Made by a program: the position numbers and the translations under genes. A stretch of 64,000 bases of DNA, taken from contig CM067509.1 in the NCBI GenBank assembly GCA_034509495.1, positions 804,680 to 868,679 of the forward strand, in the 5' to 3' direction. This document shows, piece after piece, positions 46,630-57,200 of this stretch (position 1 is the first letter of the stretch; each line of letters begins with the position of its first letter). The stretch comes from Acestrorhynchus altus. Lineage: Eukaryota; Chordata; Actinopteri; Characiformes; Acestrorhynchidae. Below the pieces are notes generated by a model, which was given only the letters and a program-made list of their open reading frames with translations, did not search any database and was not told the DNA's origin.

Positions 46630-46882
46630 TTAATTGAACAACAGAGCTCTACCTCTGTTATTTCTGTCTATGTCACCACTGGATGGTAAGTTCTGCCAAC
46701 AAGACAATGCAAGATGCCACAGCGCTCATACAGTGATGGATGACATCACAGGTGATTTAAATGTCATTAGGAACATGTGGAACTGTTTGGAAATTGTGTG
46801 GAGAAGAAACAAACAAACAACTATGGGAGGTCTGTGGAAGGCATTGTGTAATGTGTGGAAAGTTCAGATCAGTTTAAAATAA
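46630..46882 (+). mobile_element. Tc1-like transposase fragment (catalytic end)
   Basis: The frame reads FCQQDNARCHSAHTVMDDIT (QQDNARCH... is the second catalytic Asp block) and LNVIRNMWNCLEIVWRRNKQ (NPIENMWxxLE...R; the third catalytic Glu is replaced by R). Inactive. The N-terminal part is missing. Confidence 0.75.
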
Positions 46883-46984
46883 TGAAAATATGATAATGGC
46901 AGTCATTATTAAGGTTAAATGAGGACCTACAGCTCTCACCTACATTATTAGAATACTCATACACACTCTAGTTGTCTATTTTGT

Positions 46985-47013
46985 GTTTGTTTGTTTGTTT
47001 GTTTGTTTGTTTG
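46985..47013. repeat. (TTTG)n microsatellite
   Basis: Seven TTTG units. Confidence 0.95.
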
Positions 47014-47014
47014 A

Positions 47015-47470
47015 CTACCTTTTCCGAGTCAATGATGACCCACCGGTCTGGGTTGATGAAATGCTAACCTTGAGATCCTCCGCCCCATCTGAGAAAGACC
47101 CCAAGCTCCATGGCCACCACTTCACATTGGCTGCCCACCTTCCAGCTACTGGACCTGGACTAGTTTCCCACCTGCCGTCACCAACTATGTAGAAATTTAC
47201 ACAGACCCTAATTAGCTCCTACTGTTACTGTTATGTCCACCATCAAACTATCATTACTTCAGTACACCTGAATATTACAACAGACATGTGATGGTCCACT
47301 ACCTAACAATGTATAAGTAGTTGGCCAGAGGAGGTCTGGTTCCTGCCAAGGTTTCTTCCTCCAGCTCTGACGAAGTTTCATCTAGGCCTTCAGAGAAGGT
47401 CAAATATTTTCATCTGAACATTTTGTATCTTGGCAGATAAGTGAGCTCTCCCATAGGTTTGAACTATAGA
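47015..47470 (+). mobile_element. LINE 3' region, longer copy
   Basis: It carries a piece upstream of the tail (TGGCCACCACTTCACATTGG), then ACCATCAAACTATCATTACT, AACAATGTATAAGTAGTTGG and GGTTTCTTCCTCCAGCTCTG ACG, matching 26106-26345. Ends near 47470. Confidence 0.7.
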
Positions 47471-48545
47471 ATCAAATGACGTGTATTTCATGAAATCCTA
47501 CATGTCTTTCATTTTATTCACCAAACCATTATGAATTGACAGAGAAATCAACCACACATTTGCAGCCTATTTGTGGGAACAAGTCATCTGTTCCTCTGTA
47601 ACTTCTAGAGGTCCTAAATATATCATCCACCTGTAAATATGAATGCTAGCATAACCAGGAGTCAGTCAATTGTTCAAAAAAGAAGACGATGAGAGGGACT
47701 CTTTTCTGAAAAGTCACTGCTGAACTGTTGTAAACAAGCAAAAATATGAGCTTAAACTGTTCCAAAATGAATCTACAATGATCAGAGAATGACAGTGTAT
47801 TGTTGTAAACTTGCCACTAATATACCATCAGAAACCTGTTGGAGGGAGTTGACATTATGAGGTGATTACAAGTGATTTCATTTCCTCATTTTTGTTTATC
47901 AAGTGCTGACATTTATGGCCCAAACAAGCCTGTTTCGAATAGACATGCCTTACCACTGATTAAACTTAATAAAATCACACAACATGATCTTATTAGCAAT
48001 AACACACACCCTCATGTGCTTTGTCACAGTCACGCTGCATCTGCCAGACAGAGTGTAGACTCAAAGCCTTCCTTTACGTCCTTATTTAGCCATGCTGAGG
48101 CATTCAGTGGGACAGAGTGAACTTCCTTCATGAAATATTTCAAAGTTATGTAAGAGACACCTCTGAGTAAGTGAAGTCTAGCGGGTCAGACAGAGCACAA
48201 CGGGTCTGTGTCTTCAAAAAGAGAAGCTTCCTTTCCTCTTGAAGCTTCATTTGCCAGACATGACTTTGGCACTATTTTACATGTCAGAGAATTTAGTTTC
48301 AATCAAGGGTCAGTTTTAATCTTCATACATTCACTCCAAAACTTCAAATATCTGTATGTATTTATGCAGCAAATGCTGAAAGCAAGTGAGCGATCTTCTA
48401 TGTACAGGAAAGTAAAGGGGTGGTTCCCAGAAAGACCAAGTTCACAGAATGATCCTAAAACCACTTGGAATGCAAACACGGAGAACTGTGTGCACACGGG
48501 GCTGGGAGACTATACATTCGTCTGGATTACTGATGTTGGTGCCAC
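47471..48545. other. Intergenic, nothing firmly recognised
   Basis: A 117-codon + frame at 48208-48561 ends inside the Tc1 terminus and has no domain. It is likely chance plus transposon flank. Confidence 0.45.
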
Positions 48546-48780
48546 TGACACCAGCTACTGAAAGCATTGGTTCACATACTTTTGCCTCTCACAGATATTG
48601 TAATATTGAATAATTTTCCTAAATAAATGTGCATGTGTAATATTCTTGTACCTGTTTAATTTGGCTCTCGTTTTTTTAACTTTTAGGGCTTTTAACTTAA
48701 ACATCTGATAACATTTTAGGACACATTTAAGCAAATATACCAACAATTCTAAAGGGTTTGCAAATTTTCAAGCACCACTG
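48546..48780 (+). mobile_element. Tc1-like right end (same family as 38455-39095)
   Basis: CCAGCTACTGAAAGCATTGG TTCACATACTTTTGCCTCTC AC, then AATATTGAATAATTTTCC and AAGGGTTTGCAAATTTTCAA GCACCACTG at 48780. The terminal inverted repeat appears complete on this side. The matching left end was not found. Confidence 0.75.
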
Positions 48781-50130
48781 AACATTCTGTTGTGTTTTGA
48801 TTTGATTGCAACTATCATTTATTTGCGTTCCACTGAGACAAAGGGAAAAAGAACAGCAGCATCTGCCTGCCACGGCTTTGTCCTGCTTGAGGATAGCAGT
48901 GCTGGCTGTCGAGAGCAATCACACATCACTCTGGGATGGTATGGGGCGGGTGGGGGTGGGTAAGGGATGGGCACCACTTAACTGTGGTCTTTTATCCTGT
49001 TACTCTATTTTGCTGTCCCACTAAGCATTATTGAGGAGGGACGCTACTGGAGTTCTACAGAGCGGATCAATGAAATCCATGAGATGCATTGCTGGCAGAT
49101 CGATTTGCGGTCTCACCGTTATTTATCTCCTCCTGCGAGTTTGGGTAACATAATGGCTGTTCTGGGTGAGGGCACAAACATGTCTGCGGTGGCTCCAGCG
49201 TTCAATAATTAGAGAGCCAAGCATTTGAGGAGCTCACTGCTCAGTGGAAGTCATCATTAGAATCAGTCGTCACTGTTAATGGTTGGTCTGAGCGGAGAGC
49301 GATCGGCACTAAATGCCAAGCCCTTGGGCAAGGCTGCAAATGAAGCACAGGGCTCTGGGCCCATGCCAGGCTGGGAGCCATTCTCTCATTATGTCTACCC
49401 GTGCAGACAGGCCTCGGGGCAAACTTAATGAACTTGTCCCATTCCACTGTCACTATCCCTGCAACAAACACCAGAGCCAGTGTCAAGTATGTCACACTAC
49501 CCAGACAAGGCTTCTAACCTACTGCCCATGTAAAATCCTGGTTCATTTCAACATTACTTACAGATCTGTACCTTTTAAAGGTGTGATAAAAGGCATTTTT
49601 GTGTTGTTGTTGTTGTTTTATGTATAAATATTAAGTACGCAACTTATTTCATATTGCTCAGGTGCAGTTTTTAGGGAGCCTGTGGAAAACATGACGAGCT
49701 GTTCTTTTAATGGTTGTGTTTACAGTGCTGCGGTGGATGACGGGGTCTAGTATATCATAGCCCACCATACGTTCTTTTAAAGCAGGGTCGTCATTAAATC
49801 CCTTTACTGTAGCATGTACAATGTTGAAATGCCTAAGCAGAACTGTACACTGATTCCCATAATGCACCAGAATCTGTCCAAAAGCTTCAGCAGCTTCAGA
49901 GTAATGGACATTAGTAAATATTTAAAAGGCAGCCAGCTAATGAACACCCAAAGTAACGATGCATACAACTATATGGATTGGTTACAGTCACTTATTACTT
50001 TATAATGTGCCAGAAATGCACATTATAACTAAAGCAAAGGCATTAATTAAGGCATCTGACAAATAATCATACCTTAGCTATTAAACTACCCCCTTAAAAA
50101 GCCTGTGTTGGCTAGCTAACATGCATTATT
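48781..50130. other. Single-copy-looking, GC-richer DNA 1-2 kb upstream of rnd3
   Basis: 48830-49500 has balanced composition, no repeat resemblance and a G-rich stretch (GGGGCGGGTGGGGGTGGG near 48945). 49040-49480 reads like conserved non-coding DNA, with ATTA/TAAT and CAATAAT cores. Several overlapping open frames (84-104 codons) lack domains. Good candidate for rnd3 regulatory sequence. Confidence 0.4.
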
Positions 50131-50139
50131 AATAATAAC

Positions 50140-50208
<69 letters not shown>
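50131..50208. repeat. (AAT)n microsatellite
   Basis: About 26 units with one AAC variant near the start. Confidence 0.97.
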
Positions 50209-50209
<1 letters not shown>

Positions 50210-50254
50210 CCTCTCTAAGATTAGAGACATTCACAACAGATATTATACACTTCA

Positions 50255-50400
50255 TTCAGGTATAGGAGACCTGACATTAAGCATGAGTTGTATGGGGTTC
50301 AATTCCCAGTCTGGGACCAATTAATCCTTACACTACTCTGGTCGTCCTCTGTCATTTAAGTCTCTCTAGATAAATGCATGATCACTTACGACTGCTAATA
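50255..50400 (+). mobile_element. tRNA-derived SINE remnant 1
   Basis: B-box GGTTCAATTCC at 50296-50306 followed by CAGTCTGGGACCAATTAATC. The 3' half CTCTGTCATTTAAG...AGATAAATGC resembles the SINE tail (…GGATAAATGC…). The A-box region is weak. Confidence 0.5.
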
Positions 50401-50582
50401 GTGGTGTGGTTGGTTGGCATGGCACATGTGGAACACTGGGTTTCGATTCGCAGTCTGGGCAGTTATACAGTGCTACACCAATAAGAGTCCTTGGGCAAAA
50501 CACCTAACACTACTGTGTCCCTCCTCTGTAATATGAGTATGATTGTAAGTTGCTCAGCTAAATGCCTTAAATGTAAATAAAA
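50401..50582 (+). mobile_element. tRNA-derived SINE remnant 2
   Basis: A-box-like GTGGTGTGGTTGGTTGGCAT, B-box GGTTTCGATTCGC near 50439-50451, body TCCTTGGGCAAAACACCTAA, and tail TTGTAAGTTGCTCAGCTAAA TGCCTTAAATGTAAAT. The order is that of a widespread teleost SINE. It ends about 280 bp before the rnd3 TATA box. Confidence 0.7.
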
Positions 50583-50759
50583 TGCTGGTTTGTAAACACA
50601 GTGACTCTCATCACAGGTTCTCTCCCAAAGGAACCACCTTAGGAACATTTATCTACACCATGTTCACATTATATCACCATGAACAGCTGCTTGAATCTCA
50701 TAATCTCATCAAATGTCCAAAACCCAGTGGAATCCCCTATAAAGCTTGGCTGAGGTGGT

Positions 50760-50818
50760 GGTGTGAGTGTGTGTGTGTGTGTGAGTGTGTGTGTGTTGGG
50801 GAAAGAAGGGGGGGGGGG
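50760..50818. repeat. (GT)n tract followed by G11 run
   Basis: An interrupted (GT)n run to about 50796, then GGGGAAAGAAGG and a run of 11 G residues (50808-50818), about 45 bp upstream of the TATA box. Confidence 0.9.
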
Positions 50819-50859
50819 TGCCTTTCAGCCACATGAGGGCGCTGTTTCAGCTCTCAGCC

Positions 50860-50867
50860 TATATAAG
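50860..50867 (+). promoter_or_regulatory. rnd3: Putative TATA-box core promoter of rnd3
   Basis: TATATAAG is a strong TATA consensus, 227 bp upstream of the start codon and on the coding strand. Initiation would be expected near 50888-50897. An E-box, CAGGTG, follows at 50868-50873. The DNA after it becomes GC- and purine-rich up to the ATG, as expected for a leader. The start site is inferred and not demonstrated. Confidence 0.6.
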
Positions 50868-50941
50868 CAGGTGGCTGGGGGCTGAGACAGGGAGAAGGTG
50901 GGAGGAGGTTTGAGCTGCTTTCAGAGAGGGGGGCTCGAGCC

Positions 50942-51057
50942 ATGTGTAGAAGACATGCTGTCAGCTCTGGGGGTCCACAGTGTTGAGATCCTGGCCAGGA
51001 GAGAGTGAGCACCAGCACCGGGTCCAGTCAGGGATGCCTCGCTGCCTCTGGAGCTGA
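50942..51057 (+). other. Three short upstream ORFs in the rnd3 leader
   Basis: If transcription starts near 50890, the leader has ATGs at 50942 (14 codons, stop 50984-50986), 50955 (17 codons, stop 51006-51008) and 51034 (7 codons, stop 51055-51057). All end before the main ATG. None has an optimal Kozak context; the first has G at -3. Confidence 0.5.
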
Positions 51058-51083
51058 GTTTTTAGGGATTTACTGCTGGGTGG

Positions 51084-51131
51084 ATGAAGGACCATGTCTG
51101 GGACGGATGCCAGTGCGAGTGTGAGGTGTAA
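51084..51131 (+). other. uORF overlapping the rnd3 start codon
   Basis: ATG at 51084, ten bases before the rnd3 ATG and in another reading frame. Reads MKDHVWDGCQCECEV and stops at 51129-51131, inside the first rnd3 codons. Weak context (T at -3), whereas the rnd3 ATG has A at -3, so leaky scanning past it is plausible. Confidence 0.5.
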
Positions 51132-51207
51132 GATCGTGGTGATCGGGGACAGTCAGTGCGGGAAAACGGCGCTGCTGCACGTCTTCGCCAAGGACTGTTT
51201 CCCAGAG
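51094..51207 (+). CDS. rnd3: rnd3 coding exon 1
   Basis: 38 codons from ATG (context ACCATGT) to Glu38, then donor GTAGGT. Encodes the N-terminus and the P-loop. Ends between codons (phase 0). Confidence 0.95.
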
Positions 51208-54200
51208 GTAGGTGGAGGAGGAGGAACTTTAAAGATCTGATCAGGGTCCCAAACCTCCGTCTGCATGAACTGCATGAAACAGACCAGTGACGGACTGGGC
51301 AGATGTGTGAGAAAGCCAGGACAGCTGGAAGTCAGGGGTGACGTAATGGATGATACTGTATGCATGAATATTAATGAGTTATTCATGAGTTATTAATGAC
51401 CTGCTCAGGACCCTCAAAGCCCACCCTGAAGGGGTTTCTCCTCTAAACGTGCTGACTGGGTTACAGTGTCAGTACTGCTGCTTTCTTACCTGGGCTGGAT
51501 TTGTAAACTTTGGTCAAGAACCTCTAACCCCTTAATGCCCACCCTTACTGCCCACCCTGGAGATGATGACTACAGCCAGTGCAGGGGTTGTATATATATA
51601 TATATATATATATAAACCTAAAATTACATAAAATCATTCATTAAAAAATGCAATATCCACTCATGGTTCAGAATAACTTGTGGATCCGCCTTGTTTGTGT
51701 GTATTTTGTATTTGTTGTTTATTTTTTTTACATATTGTATGTGTGTGTGTTTTCTAGAACTACGTCCCCACAGTGTTTGAGAACTACACAGCTAGTTTCG
51801 AAATCGACTCTCAGAGAATTGAGCTCAGTCTATGGGACACTTCAGGTAAGAACCACTTTCCTGTGCAGGGTTTCCCAGAGTCCTGGAGATCCCATTCTTC
51901 CCATGTGTTTTTCCCTCTACAGCACAGAGCCAGAACCAGAGCCAGCATATAAAATCTGGTATAAGACTTGCTAACATTCAGGGTCAGAAAATAAATTCAT
52001 TTTAAAGTTGAGATTTATCACATTTTTACATAAGCAGATTCATTGTTGCTACCAATGTCAGCAGAAACTGTTTTCAACCGTGAGCAACAAATGAGTGGAA
52101 AGTGAAGTGAGCACTGACAAGTCAAGACAGAACTTTCAAACCTAAATAGGAAAGTTAAATAACTAAGAAACAAGAGCTAATAGCATGAAGAAGTAAGAAA
52201 CAAGCCTAGTAAAACTGGAATAATTCATCTGCCTGTAACACTGAAACTACCTCCACCATGTTTAGGCGGTACTTTAGCTTTACTCTTACTAAGAATTGTT
52301 TATCTACATGAGGCTGTACTACAGTATTAGACTGAATATAAGAGTGAATTATGTCTTGTACTGTAAACATAAATCAGGAATGAAAAACACATTAATAAAC
52401 AATACTTGTATACTTCTAGTAAATTGGTCTTCAGGGTGAGTGAGGTGAAATATCTGCCTGGTTACTGTGGTTGTGTAGATGATGTTGCTGTGGGACAACA
52501 AGACAGTGACCAAATGCCTCACAACCAGATGACCTCACAGTACACCTTGTTCAAAGGAATTGTCAACAAATTCTCATTTCTAAATATCAGAAAGGTTCTA
52601 TCACCTTTTTGACCTCTAAAGGTGACCACAACAATTTGGAGCACTCCTCTCATGCTGGTCATTTACTAGATATCAGTATACATGAGGCCATCTGAGAGAT
52701 AGCCCAAGCAGGAGGAACCGGGGGTTCATTTAAGAGCCACTTGGAGACTCTCCATTCTTGGGAATGCCTGTGATGCTCTGCGACAGTCAGGCAGCTTTAA
52801 ATCTTCAGACAGACAGCCTCTCCACCCCTATTTCAGCGTACCCTGAAGCTATAACTCCCATGAGAAGGCTCCGTCAAGGATTAGTGCAGTTTGGGCATGC
52901 TCAGCAGATGTATCAGTACTTTGACATTTCAGCTGTCCCAGCAGGGAACAGATATTGCCCCACAATTCCAATTATCACATTCAGGAGAACTCGTAGATCA
53001 TACTCTTGAATAAGCTTCATATTGGATTCTTCTTGACCTTTCGAATTGTGTCGGAAATTGCTCAGAGGTTTCACCACTGCTTTGAGGTGTTTGCTTATTC
53101 TCAGTCCTGGTCCTAAAGACCTCTTGTCTGGTGCATTTTGTGTTTCCACTACTTAAATTCACTCCAATTCAACTTGGGGAGGGATTGTTAATAGAGAGCA
53201 TATCAGTATTGATTTCTTGCTGTATCAGGTTTATCTCAGCAGAAAACACTGGATCAGGTAGTAGATTATTTAGTCCCTTCTTGTAACAAATCTAACCAGA
53301 AATAAATACACACTTTAAGGTCCAGTGGGGTTGTGAAATGATTGAGCTTGTCTAGAAAAGCAAACGCTTTACTTTTTGGTTGCACTCATATCACAAGTTC
53401 TGATTTATTGAACTAGATCCAAGTATACAAGTTATTTTTATGACCTATGTTGGGACTAGGGAGCTGACACTGCTGCCATGACAACGAAAGAGATCTAGTT
53501 CTAAGCTGACTGTTCTTTAAGGTTGCTTTACTTTACAGAACCTTACCTGGCTGATTTGTTTGTCTATACAATTTTGAAATGTCAGGTTTCAAACAAATGA
53601 TTTCAATATTAGATTTGTTCTGGTTGGTACAAAGATGCTTATCTTTTTAAATCTCAGTAGCCTTTAAAGAAAATGAAATCATCCCATATTCCTATAAATG
53701 GCCCTTGAATGGAAAACAAGCCACTTCCTAAACCCCCAAATCTTGATGCATTATATTTATGCCCTCAAATTTAGCTTAAATCACAAACATTAGAGAAAGT
53801 CCTAGTCAAAGCTGTGAAATGGAATTCAAAACAGCAGCTTCAGGTGAATATGGTGTTGTGGATATAGGATAGTAGCTTATCTCCTCCAGACTCTACTAGC
53901 AATGGGAATGCAGCTTGCTATTAAACCAGGCCTTGTGATCGCAGCTTTTTCTGTGTTGGTGTCCACAAAAGAGGGAAGCAAATCAGGATCTGTGCTAGGC
54001 TTAAGGCCTGTGCTAGCCCATGCTGGACTGTCTCAGCTGAATAATCATGTTGTATTTCTTATAATGGCATACTATACTATGGCATGCAGCTCCTGTGACC
54101 TGTCAGAGGTGCTGTTAGTCATCCCTATCTTTTGGAAAAGTTCAATCTCAAGCTCGAGGGGAGCTCGATGGGTGACAAGGCAGCCTGAGGTCAGCACTGA

Positions 54201-57200
54201 CATTCCAGTTTACCATAATGGCCTATGTCCATGAACCCATGAATCTGCAGCCTTTAACTAAGCTGAGACATTAATTACCAAAAGCTATATTAAATATTAT
54301 GAAGATGAACAGAAGCTGTCCTAGTAATATTACCTTTGTGTTGGTCAACTGATGAATCTGAATCAATTATGATGCCAAAAAAAATACCCAGATTTAACAT
54401 TGAGCCTGGTCATTTATATCTTGGACCTAAAAGGAGAACCTCCATTTTGTCACTATTTAGAAGGAGGATGTTGCACAACATCCAAGATTTGACATCTTTT
54501 ACGCAGTCCTTGATTTTCTTTCATCGAGGTTCATTGTGATCTGTTGTTTCAAATGATGCACTTAAGTCTAGCAGCACAAACGGGGACACACAGCCTTCAT
54601 CAACAACCTGCATCAGAATCACATTTATGAAATATTTCAATCTGGATTTAGACCTAGTCATAGCACTGAGGCAGCCTTAGTTAAGATTAGTAATTATATT
54701 CTTGTCTTATTTATAATATTAACAGTGACTATCTCAGTGCTATGCATTTTTATATTATATTTAGATTTAAATCTATGCCAACATCCAGGGCCAGAACCAG
54801 GGTGTCAGCCAGGTTATATTTTGGATAAAACCTGGGATTGAGGTAAGCGTCTTTTACTGGATCATCTACCTTCTCGAAGTGAATGTTAAAATCTCCTACA
54901 ATCTATTATCTCCTACTTTCTGATGCATATCTCAAAACAGAGGTTTCTATTTATTATATTGTGATAATGCGATATCTTGTTTTACAAATTTTAGGAAAAC
55001 CAGTTGCACCATGTGCATAAAATCTAAGTAAAAGAAAAAATATATATGTAATCAGAATCAATTTTTCCTTAGCAAAATTAAATCTAAGATAATGAAAAGA
55101 GGTTGAATTTAGGTTTAAAGACCAGCTGCTTCTAAGTGATCTACAATTGGCTTTTTCAAATAACTGCATTTGGGAAAGTTTGTCTTTGTTCTTGCCTCAC
55201 CCCCAGTGAATACCCAAGTACTCACCCCCACAACACACCCCTTGAGTGTCGATTTGGTTTATAAAATATTGTATCTGTTGTAACTTTCAATGCCACAAGT
55301 TAGTGGTCATGGATCTTCAAACTAGAAATGTCTTATGGAGTTGGATAGCTTCAGTAAACAGGAGCTGGAAGTGTGGCAGCAATTGTTCTTTACTGCAGAG
55401 TAGACTGACTCCAACAGCTGTGTAACCTTCCAGTCTGGCACAGTGTGGAGGGGGTTGTGGGCAAAACAGAACAGCAAACTCTGCCTGTGTTTGACCCTCA
55501 CCTCCTCCCAGCTGACTTTAGTGAAACCACAGGGTAGAAAATATGGCCAAATGGACAGCAGCCAACAAAGAGAGCATGTGCACACAAAAACGTGAGCTGG
55601 GGAAGTGCTTACCTCACTGCAGATGTCGTGTCAATCTCCAACTCTGGAAATCTGGAATAAGGAGAGCTTCAAGGTAAACAAGTGTTTGTCTCAGCACAGC
55701 TTTTTTTCCCTTTTGTTGGTTCTGGTCAGAGATGGATGACCCCCTGGGACAGCACAAAGCCTGTGTAAACAGCTTCTCCTATCATCTTTGTAGTGTAGCT
55801 GTCACTTAGTGCTGTACTGGTGGAAAACAATGGGGGTGTAAAACCACTTTACTTTAGGTCCTGTTTCAGTCAACCACTGAGCTTTGTAAATATTCAGAGC
55901 AGAATAAGTAAGCGGAAAGGTTCCTCACGTTTGTTCAGCCTGTCGTGGACTATATGTCCAAATGTTTGTGGACACCGCTTCTAATGAATACTTTCAGCTA
56001 CTTTAAGTTGCACCTATTGCTGACACAGATGTACACACAGCTTCTAGTCCCTTTAGAGAAATTATAGAGCTCTAGAACAGTGTCTGTGGAATGATGGTAC
56101 ACCATCTGAGACCATTTGGGGCGATGAGAATGCATCCTGACCTCTGTAATGTTCTTTTTGCTGAATGCAACCATTTTTTTAATACCCTTGATATGGGAAG
56201 AAACAATGAACATGCAGGTGTCCCACTATTTTTGTCCATGTTTTGCAGGAGTCAATGGAAGTGTGTTAAGTGAACAAACCGTGCACAGTTCACTTTAGCC
56301 CTTAGATACCTTATACACCCACTGTTTCGGAGCAATTCTGAAATGTTCTGTGTTAAAATCAGTTGAATATAGGATTTCTTCAATGAAGGCTGGCAGATAT
56401 ATTGGATTTTACTGGCTAGTAAATTAGTTCATGGATATTGCCTTTGCTTGCAGGAAGCACATTAGCATATCAGTGGGGTAATGGGACAGTGACTACATGG
56501 TGCAGTAAGTGAAAAAAAATTGTCCACTCATTGGACAAAGGTTGAAGAATGTAATCTCAAACCAAGATCAACCCTCAAACCTTAAGCTTCAATAAGTTTA
56601 AGCTCTGTGATAGAAAATCTTCATTCAAAGCTTCATTCCAGCTCCAGCGTGGAAGCATTTCTTGAAGCATTTCCATGAGTGAGCTGGTGTTCCGCTGTGG
56701 AGTTGTGCTACCCATCAAAATATTACTCTGCAGAACTTTGCCTGTGCTGACCCCTGATTTTTAACGTTTTCCTGTGTTTAACCTGACAATTCTGTTCCTC
56801 GGGTGCTTATACAATCTAAATCTATTGTATTGTTTGTTGCAAATACAATAACAATGTCTTACGACTTCAATTACCATGTTTTTACGTTCATTGAAATACG
56901 TATACTTCTGCTGGGAGCATTTTCTGATCTTGTGCAGTTAGCTTATCGAAAAGAGCCTACAATCGGTTCTTTAGACAGCTTTACTTTTAAATACACACTA
57001 TGGTAGCATGCTTTGGCAAGGATTTTTCATTTTTGCAGGATATTTCATGTATATATTGTAGAATATTCTTAATTATCTAAAGCTCATTGCTCTTTAAAGG
57101 GAATATTTGCATTTTTATGCTATTATATCTTGACAGAAAATGACTTAAAAGGACTATTTTCATTTATCACATTTCATTTATTCTAAGACATTCCTTAATT

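Noticed and set aside
48208..48561. 117-codon + frame as a gene
   Set aside because: Its 3' end lies in a Tc1 terminus and the rest has no domain.
51084..51086. ATG ten bases upstream as the rnd3 start
   Set aside because: It is out of frame with the GTPase and stops after 15 codons; kept as a uORF instead.
54336..54539. 67-codon frame in rnd3 intron 2 as a nested gene
   Set aside because: It lies just upstream of a LINE reverse-transcriptase fragment and is more likely decayed element sequence.
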